Source: Diaphorobacter sp. HDW4B
GTDB taxonomy: Bacteria; Pseudomonadota; Gammaproteobacteria; Burkholderiales; Burkholderiaceae_C
Assembly: GCF_011305535.1 (NCBI RefSeq)
Contig: NZ_CP049905.1
Span: forward strand, 3,966,001 to 4,030,000
Direction: 5' to 3'
DNA length: 64,000 bases
Shown here: positions 59,441-64,000 of the stretch, piece by piece
Layout: every line of letters starts with the position of its first letter
Numbering within the stretch: the stretch's first letter is position 1
Made by a program: the position numbers and the translations under genes
The notes under the pieces: generated by a model
Told to the model about the DNA's origin: nothing
What the model saw: only the letters and a program-made list of their open reading frames with translations
Database searches by the model: none

Positions 59441-59480
59441 TGCGTGGTAGTACGCAGATCGATTTGCGTAGTACTGCGTA
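59441..59480. promoter_or_regulatory. Repeated TACGCA/TGCGTA words in the divergent gap
   Basis: TGCGTG (59441), TACGCA (59451-59456), TGCGTA (59465-59470) and TGCGTA (59475-59480) cluster in 40 bp, about 160-200 bp before ridA. The spacing suits paired binding of a NarL-type regulator. The rest of the 501 bp gap (59139-59639) is AT-rich and has no gene. Confidence 0.45.
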
Positions 59481-59639
59481 AGGGAAAAATCAGCACTGAA
59501 ATCGGATTTGTGTTTCTAGAATTCATTCGTGCGATGGGTCGGTTTGAAATCGAATTGAAAGGCTGATTCAACTGGCTTGTCCGGGTTTTTGTGTCAATGG
59601 CATTTTCATTTTGATGATGACTTCAAGAGGAGTTGTGCG

Positions 59640-60107
59640 ATGAACAGAAATACATGTCGTTTCACCATGGTTTTCGGAAGCGTTGCATGCGCTTTGGCGC
59701 TCGCGGGCTGCGCGGCTCCCGGGGGAAAGCGGGAGGTGTTGTCTACCAACCAGATCTACCCGGCCATCGGGCCGTATTCGCAGATGGTCTCGCATGGCAG
59801 CACGATCTACTTTTCGGGCGTGTTGCCGCTCAATGCGGCGGGCAACGCGGTGGCGGGTGCGACGATCGAGGAGCAGACACGCGCGGTGCTGGACTTCATC
59901 GGTGCCAAGCTCAAGAGTCAGGGGCTCGGCTATGAGGATGTGCTTGCGACCACGGTCTACATGAAGGACCTCAACGAGTTCGCCGCCATGAACAAGGTGT
60001 ATGGCGAGTACTTCAAGTCTGCTGCACCGGCGCGGGCAACCGTGGAGGTGGCCCGTCTGCCGCGTGACGTGAAGATCGAGATTGCCGCCATCGTCGGTCG
60101 CCGCTGA
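59640..60107 (+). CDS. RidA-family enamine/imine deaminase with lipoprotein signal
   Basis: RidA hydrolyses reactive enamines such as 2-aminoacrylate to keto acids and ammonia. This 155-residue protein carries a lipoprotein signal with lipobox LAGC (C24 as lipid site, Ala at +2, which would favour the outer membrane). The mature domain keeps the residues that define active RidA: Y46 in IGPYS, G60 in FSGVLP, R132 in APARATVEV and E147 in KIEI, matching Y17, G31, R105 and E120 of E. coli RidA. The next gene, 51 bp on, encodes an exported PLP enzyme. A secreted RidA is unusual. Confidence 0.85.
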   Translation: MNRNTCRFTMVFGSVACALALAGCAAPGGKREVLSTNQIYPAIGPYSQMVSHGSTIYFSGVLPLNAAGNAVAGATIEEQTRAVLDFIGAKLKSQGLGYEDVLATTVYMKDLNEFAAMNKVYGEYFKSAAPARATVEVARLPRDVKIEIAAIVGRR

Positions 60108-60158
60108 TCTCCGATCTCTTGTGCATCCGGATTCTTTCCACCTTTCACGGAGGCTCTC

Positions 60159-61628
60159 ATGAACCAAACCATCACTCCATCGGCGGGCGACGTCGAACTC
60201 TGCGCGCAGGAAACCCTGGACACCAGTCGCTGGACATCCAAGCGACGCGACTTTCTGCGCATGCTGGGCTATGGCGCAGGCGCGGCGACGCTTGGCCCCA
60301 TGCTTGCCGCATGCGGCAGCAGCAATGCGCAATCGACTTCGGAGGCGTTGCGCGCGCAGCTTGTGCAGGACGCAGGGTTCTGGAGCGGTGTGCAGGGCAT
60401 GTTCGTGCTCAATCTGGCCAAGACCTTCATGAACATCGGCACGGCGGGCTCGATGCCGAGCACGGTGCTCGACGTGTTCGCAACGCAGAACCGCGCCAAG
60501 GCGGTGGATTGCCTCAACGGCTATTCCAACTTGCTCGATCTGCGCAAGGCGGCTGCGCCGGGTTTCGGCGTCGATGCGGACGAGCTGGCCTTTTCGGCCA
60601 ATACGTCGTCCGGCATGTGCCACGCCATTCTGGGAATCGACTGGGCGCCGGGTGACGTGGTGGTGACGACCAACCACGAGCATGGAGGAGGCGACACACC
60701 GCTCAAGATCGCCACGGATCGCTATGGCATCGAGGTCTCGCGCATCGCCATGCCGGTGGGCAACAACCAGACCGCAGCCACGTATGTGAGCCTGTTCGAT
60801 GAGCGCATTCGGGCACTCAAGGCGCAGGGCAAGCGCGTGCGCGCGATGATGTGGTCATCTCCCACCTACAAGACCGGCACCATGCTGCCGATCGCCGATC
60901 TGATGACGGTGGTGAAGGCGCATCAACTGATCAGCATTGTGGACGGAGCGCACTTGCCGGGGATGATGGCCTACAACTACGGCGATCTGGGTATGGACTT
61001 CATGTCCGGTGCCGGTCACAAGTGGCAATGCGGGCCGGGCTCCACGGGCATTCTCATTGTGCGCAACAAGATTCGCGCCTCCAATCCGCTACCGTTGCCC
61101 AAGTGGTTTCCGATCCATACGAGCTCGTATTCGCAACTGGAACGCACGACCAATGGAACGGAAACCTATGACATCGCCGCGACCATCACCAGTTGCGGCA
61201 GCGTGCACACGCCGATGTTCATGTCGCTGGTGCAGGCCTGCAAGATGTGGGACGAGATCGGGCGCAAGAAGATCGAGACCTATGACATCACGCTCGCTTC
61301 CTATTTGAAGGAAAAGGTGGCGGAGCGCTGGGGTGTCGACGCACTGTATTCGCCCAAGGATGATCCGAAGCTGCTCTCGGCACTGACCTCGTTCAATCCG
61401 TTCCAGAACAAGGCGGATGTGATGAACAGCCAGAAATCATCAAGTTTCGTGGCGCGTCTGGCGGCGGAGTATCCGCAAGGTTTCGTGATCCGCAATTCCA
61501 ACTTCCCGGTGATTGGTGCTGCGGCGGAGCACTACGGTGTGCGCGTTTCCACGCACCTGTGGCATGACGCGACTGACGTGGATCTGCTGGTCGAAGCGAT
61601 GTGGGATCTCTCCAAGAAGATGGCCTGA
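60159..61628 (+). CDS. Exported class V PLP enzyme (isopenicillin N epimerase/PvdN-like)
   Basis: 489 residues. The N-terminus has a Tat motif (SKRRDFLRML, RR at 29-30) and ends in a lipobox LAAC (C52), so it is probably a folded, lipid-anchored periplasmic protein. The catalytic part is a fold type I class V aminotransferase: D262 in VDGAHLPG binds the pyridine nitrogen and K288 in GAGHKWQCGPGS should hold PLP. Tat-exported relatives include PvdN of Pseudomonas pyoverdine maturation. No siderophore genes are visible here. Reaction unknown. Co-directional with lipoprotein RidA. Confidence 0.82.
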   Translation: MNQTITPSAGDVELCAQETLDTSRWTSKRRDFLRMLGYGAGAATLGPMLAACGSSNAQSTSEALRAQLVQDAGFWSGVQGMFVLNLAKTFMNIGTAGSMPSTVLDVFATQNRAKAVDCLNGYSNLLDLRKAAAPGFGVDADELAFSANTSSGMCHAILGIDWAPGDVVVTTNHEHGGGDTPLKIATDRYGIEVSRIAMPVGNNQTAATYVSLFDERIRALKAQGKRVRAMMWSSPTYKTGTMLPIADLMTVVKAHQLISIVDGAHLPGMMAYNYGDLGMDFMSGAGHKWQCGPGSTGILIVRNKIRASNPLPLPKWFPIHTSSYSQLERTTNGTETYDIAATITSCGSVHTPMFMSLVQACKMWDEIGRKKIETYDITLASYLKEKVAERWGVDALYSPKDDPKLLSALTSFNPFQNKADVMNSQKSSSFVARLAAEYPQGFVIRNSNFPVIGAAAEHYGVRVSTHLWHDATDVDLLVEAMWDLSKKMA

Positions 61629-61696
61629 GATTTCTGTCAGAGCAAGAAACCAAGAATCTCAAGAATCAAGAACCTAATAGAAAGAAAAGGAACCGG

Positions 61697-61733
61697 CCAC
61701 ATTGCGCGCTGCGGAAAGCCGTGCGCAATGTGG
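61697..61733 (+). terminator. Stem-loop after the exported PLP enzyme gene
   Basis: CCACATTGCGC and GCGCAATGTGG form perfect 11 bp arms, about 70 bases after the stop. No T-run follows on the plus strand, so it may end transcription weakly or protect the message. Confidence 0.45.
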
Positions 61734-61778
61734 CGGTAGGCTTGGGGTGGGTGAGCCTTCGCTCCGTACAATTTGCGC

Positions 61779-63140
61779 ATGTCTTCACATGCCGCCTCCA
61801 TCCCCCTGGACGCCGTCGCTGCAGCCGCTGCGCCGGACTTTCGCCGTGATCCTCGCGGCTTTTTGCTTTCGCTGTATGCGGTGGCGGTGCGTCGCGCGCA
61901 GCCCTTGCATACTCTGAAAGACTATCTGCCCCAACCGCCGACGGGCCGTACGTTGGTGATCGGCGCGGGCAAGGCGGGCGCTGCAATGGCGCAGGCGGTC
62001 GAGGCGCTGTGGCCCGAAGATGCTCCCATGTCGGGGCTGGTGGTCACGCGCTATGGGCATATTCCGGAGCGTCCGCAGGGCTTGAAGCAGCGCATCGAGA
62101 TTGTGGAGGCTGCGCATCCTGTGCCGGATGCGGCGGGCATGGCGGCTGCGGAGCGGATCTTGCAACTGGTGCAAGGTTTGACGGCGGATGATCTGGTGCT
62201 GTGCCTGATCTCTGGCGGTGGTTCGGCTTTGCTGACCTTGCCTGCCGACGGCCTTACGCTGGCCGACAAGCAGGCCATCAACAAGGCATTGCTGGAGAGC
62301 GGGGCCAACATTGCCGAGATGAACTGCGTGCGCAAGCATCTTTCGCGCATCAAGGGCGGGCGACTGGCGGCAGCGTGCGCGCCCGCGCAAGTGGTGACGC
62401 TCACCATCAGCGACGTGCCGGGCGACGATCCCGCCATCATCGCGAGCGGCCCGACAGTGCCGGATGCAACGACTTGCGCCGATGCGCTGGCGATTCTCAA
62501 GCGCTACCGGATTTCTGTGCCAGCCTCGGTGATGGCGCAACTGGAGCGCGGCGAGCTGGAAACGCCCAAGCCCGGCGATGCGGTGTTTGCCGGGCAGACC
62601 GTGCATCTCATCGCCACGCCGCAGCAGTCGCTTGTTGCCGCTGCCGAGGCCGCGCGTGCTGCAGGTCTGTCCGCGCATGTTCTGAGCGATGAGATCGAGG
62701 GCGAGTCACGTGAGGTCGGGCGCGTGCATGCGGCCTTGGCCCGAGCCGCCGCCAAGCATGGCGAGCCGTTTGCAAGGCCTTGCGTGATTCTGAGCGGTGG
62801 CGAGACCACGGTGACGATTCGCCCGCAACCCGCAGGCACGCCCAAGGGTCGGGGCGGTCGGGCGGGGGAATTCTGCTTGGGACTCGCGCAGGCGCTGCAA
62901 TCGCAATCCGATGTGTGGGCGCTGGCGGCCGACACCGATGGCATCGACGGCGTGGAGGACAACGCGGGCGCTTTCGTCACGCCGGACAGTTTGTCTCGCG
63001 CGGAAGCGGCCGGTCGCAAGGTGGCCGATGCGCTCGATCGCAACGACGCTTATGGCTATTTCGAGGCCATCGGCGACCTGCTGGTGACCGGGCCGACCAA
63101 CACCAACGTCAACGACTTCCGCGCCTTGCTGGTGCTCTGA
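61779..63140 (+). CDS. Glycerate 2-kinase / TtuD family (DUF4147-MOFRL)
   Basis: 453 residues with the N-terminal DUF4147 Rossmann-like domain (TLVIGAGKAGAAMAQAVE, SGGGSALLTLPADG, NCVRKHLSRIKGGRLA) and C-terminal MOFRL domain (VILSGGETTVTI, LAADTDGIDGVEDNAGA). These enzymes phosphorylate D-glycerate; old annotations call them hydroxypyruvate reductase (TtuD). The shorter ATG at 61779 (MSSHAAS) is preferred to 61773. It follows the stem-loop and may be a separate unit. Confidence 0.88.
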   Translation: MSSHAASIPLDAVAAAAAPDFRRDPRGFLLSLYAVAVRRAQPLHTLKDYLPQPPTGRTLVIGAGKAGAAMAQAVEALWPEDAPMSGLVVTRYGHIPERPQGLKQRIEIVEAAHPVPDAAGMAAAERILQLVQGLTADDLVLCLISGGGSALLTLPADGLTLADKQAINKALLESGANIAEMNCVRKHLSRIKGGRLAAACAPAQVVTLTISDVPGDDPAIIASGPTVPDATTCADALAILKRYRISVPASVMAQLERGELETPKPGDAVFAGQTVHLIATPQQSLVAAAEAARAAGLSAHVLSDEIEGESREVGRVHAALARAAAKHGEPFARPCVILSGGETTVTIRPQPAGTPKGRGGRAGEFCLGLAQALQSQSDVWALAADTDGIDGVEDNAGAFVTPDSLSRAEAAGRKVADALDRNDAYGYFEAIGDLLVTGPTNTNVNDFRALLVL

Positions 63141-63161
63141 GAACAGGTTCTGAAAGCACAA

Positions 63162-63192
63162 CGCGCGCAACCTTTGGAAGGTTTGCGCGCGC
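63162..63192 (+). terminator. Stem-loop after the glycerate kinase gene
   Basis: CGCGCGCAACCTT pairs with AAGGTTTGCGCGCG (one bulge) around TGG. T-run is absent; a structural terminator is likely but not certain. Confidence 0.5.
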
Positions 63193-63263
63193 TGGTCTTG
63201 GAGGTCTTCATGCTCAGGCGGCCACTCGCAACGGCCACCTGATCATGTCAGGCCGGAGCCCGA

Positions 63264-64000
63264 TCAGAAACGGTGGCGAATGCCCACGCCGAAGCTGGTG
63301 CCGGAGTTGTAGTTCGTGACCTTGTCGTTCATGACCATGCCGTACACGTCGGTGCGCTTGGACAGGTTGTAGTCGTAGCCCACGGTCAGCGTCTTGCGGT
63401 TGGCATCGGCACCGGACAACTTGGTCTTGGCCCACGAGCCGACCAACGCGCCGCCGCCCAGTGGCACGGATGCGCCCACTTGCAGAGTCTTGGCGGTGAT
63501 GTCGGTGTTGTCGGCTTCGGACTGGCCGTACGACAGGTAAGGCTTGACCATCTTCAGGTCATACGCGCCACCCAGCATCCAGGCGGTCTTGGTCGTGCCG
63601 AGGTAGTCGCCCGAGCCTGGGTTGCCGATCTGGGCACGCTCGTAGAAACCGGTCAGGGTCAGAGGGCCGCCGAAGTAGAAGAAGTTGCCGCCGACGTTGC
63701 GCTTGTTCTTGTTGTCGCCCGTCTTTTCACCGAATTGGTACTGCAGATTGGCTTTGAAACCGCCGATATCAGGTGTGCTGTAGACCAGTTGGTTGCTCCA
63801 GCCGGTGTCGGCGGGAGTGGTCGCGCCCCAGCCCGTTCCGTTGAACAGCGGCACGTTCATGTGCACGATCAGCGGAGCGAAGGTGAACGAGTCGCCCATC
63901 GGGTTGGCGATCACAGAAGGCAGGAAGTTCGGCGCCATCCAGCGACCGAGCATCACGGAGCCGAAGCCGCCGGACAGGCTGACGTTGGCGTCGCGCGAGA
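63264..64000 (-). CDS. Gram-negative porin, 5' end outside the window
   Basis: 245 codons of the C-terminal part of a trimeric porin of the Burkholderiales OmpC-like type. Visible features are VMLGRWMAPN, loop 3-like segments, repeated strands such as KTAWMLGGAYDL and LTVGYDYNLSKRTDVYG, and the terminal GVGIRHRF ending in Phe as barrels do. The window cuts it before the signal peptide. Typical general diffusion porin; specificity not readable. Confidence 0.92.
   Translation of the reverse strand, partial: SRDANVSLSGGFGSVMLGRWMAPNFLPSVIANPMGDSFTFAPLIVHMNVPLFNGTGWGATTPADTGWSNQLVYSTPDIGGFKANLQYQFGEKTGDNKNKRNVGGNFFYFGGPLTLTGFYERAQIGNPGSGDYLGTTKTAWMLGGAYDLKMVKPYLSYGQSEADNTDITAKTLQVGASVPLGGGALVGSWAKTKLSGADANRKTLTVGYDYNLSKRTDVYGMVMNDKVTNYNSGTSFGVGIRHRF

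Overview
The window is chromosomal DNA of a high-GC Gram-negative bacterium. Gene content and order (xseB-ispA-dxs, PuuD-type urate oxidase with xdhC and guaD, TakP-like TRAP genes, modABC/modE, a Burkholderiales-type porin) point to Burkholderiales, most likely Comamonadaceae (Comamonas/Delftia-like). This is a judgement from family resemblance, not a database match. I saw no rRNA, tRNA, CRISPR array, transposase or phage gene.

Layout. 1-5.8 kb: a purine salvage/degradation block (TonB-like protein, xdhC, puuD, guaD, dcd), with the first three genes flanked by two inverted copies of a ~180 bp intergenic repeat. 6-13.4 kb: zinc metallopeptidase, RNA helicase RhlE, a response regulator / 7TM sensor kinase / small monooxygenase operon, pdxY and a RidA-family gene. 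13.5-20.4 kb: comEC, an ATP-grasp/alpha-E pair and an aldehyde dehydrogenase. 20.4-26.2 kb: a degenerate BLUF protein, a rhodanese-type sulfurtransferase, a DMT exporter, an LprI-like protein and a Rieske oxygenase whose leader carries a terminator-like hairpin. 26.5-34.2 kb: xseB-ispA-dxs and a split TRAP system. 34.5-38 kb: modABC divergent from modE. 38.2-44.3 kb: a branched-chain-type ABC importer with tandemly duplicated binding proteins. 44.4-52.9 kb: a PAS kinase with receiver domain, then a minus-strand series miaA / ABC ATPase / FtsX-like permease / PLP enzyme / AttH-like lipocalin. 53-57 kb: an outer-membrane barrel with a PgaC-like glycosyltransferase, an alpha/beta hydrolase and a HIT protein. 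57-63.1 kb: a Cache-domain two-component system divergent from a pair of exported enzymes, then glycerate kinase. A truncated porin closes the window.

The most unusual locus is 57.0-61.6 kb. A RidA enamine/imine deaminase carrying a lipoprotein signal sits next to a class V PLP enzyme carrying a Tat signal and a lipobox. Both are divergent from a periplasm-sensing two-component system. RidA normally clears reactive imines released by PLP enzymes in the cytoplasm, so this looks like the same partnership moved outside the inner membrane.

Two families of non-coding repeats are present. One copy of the second family is interrupted by a ~165 bp palindromic element with perfect 18 bp terminal inverted repeats, which reads as a nested insertion.
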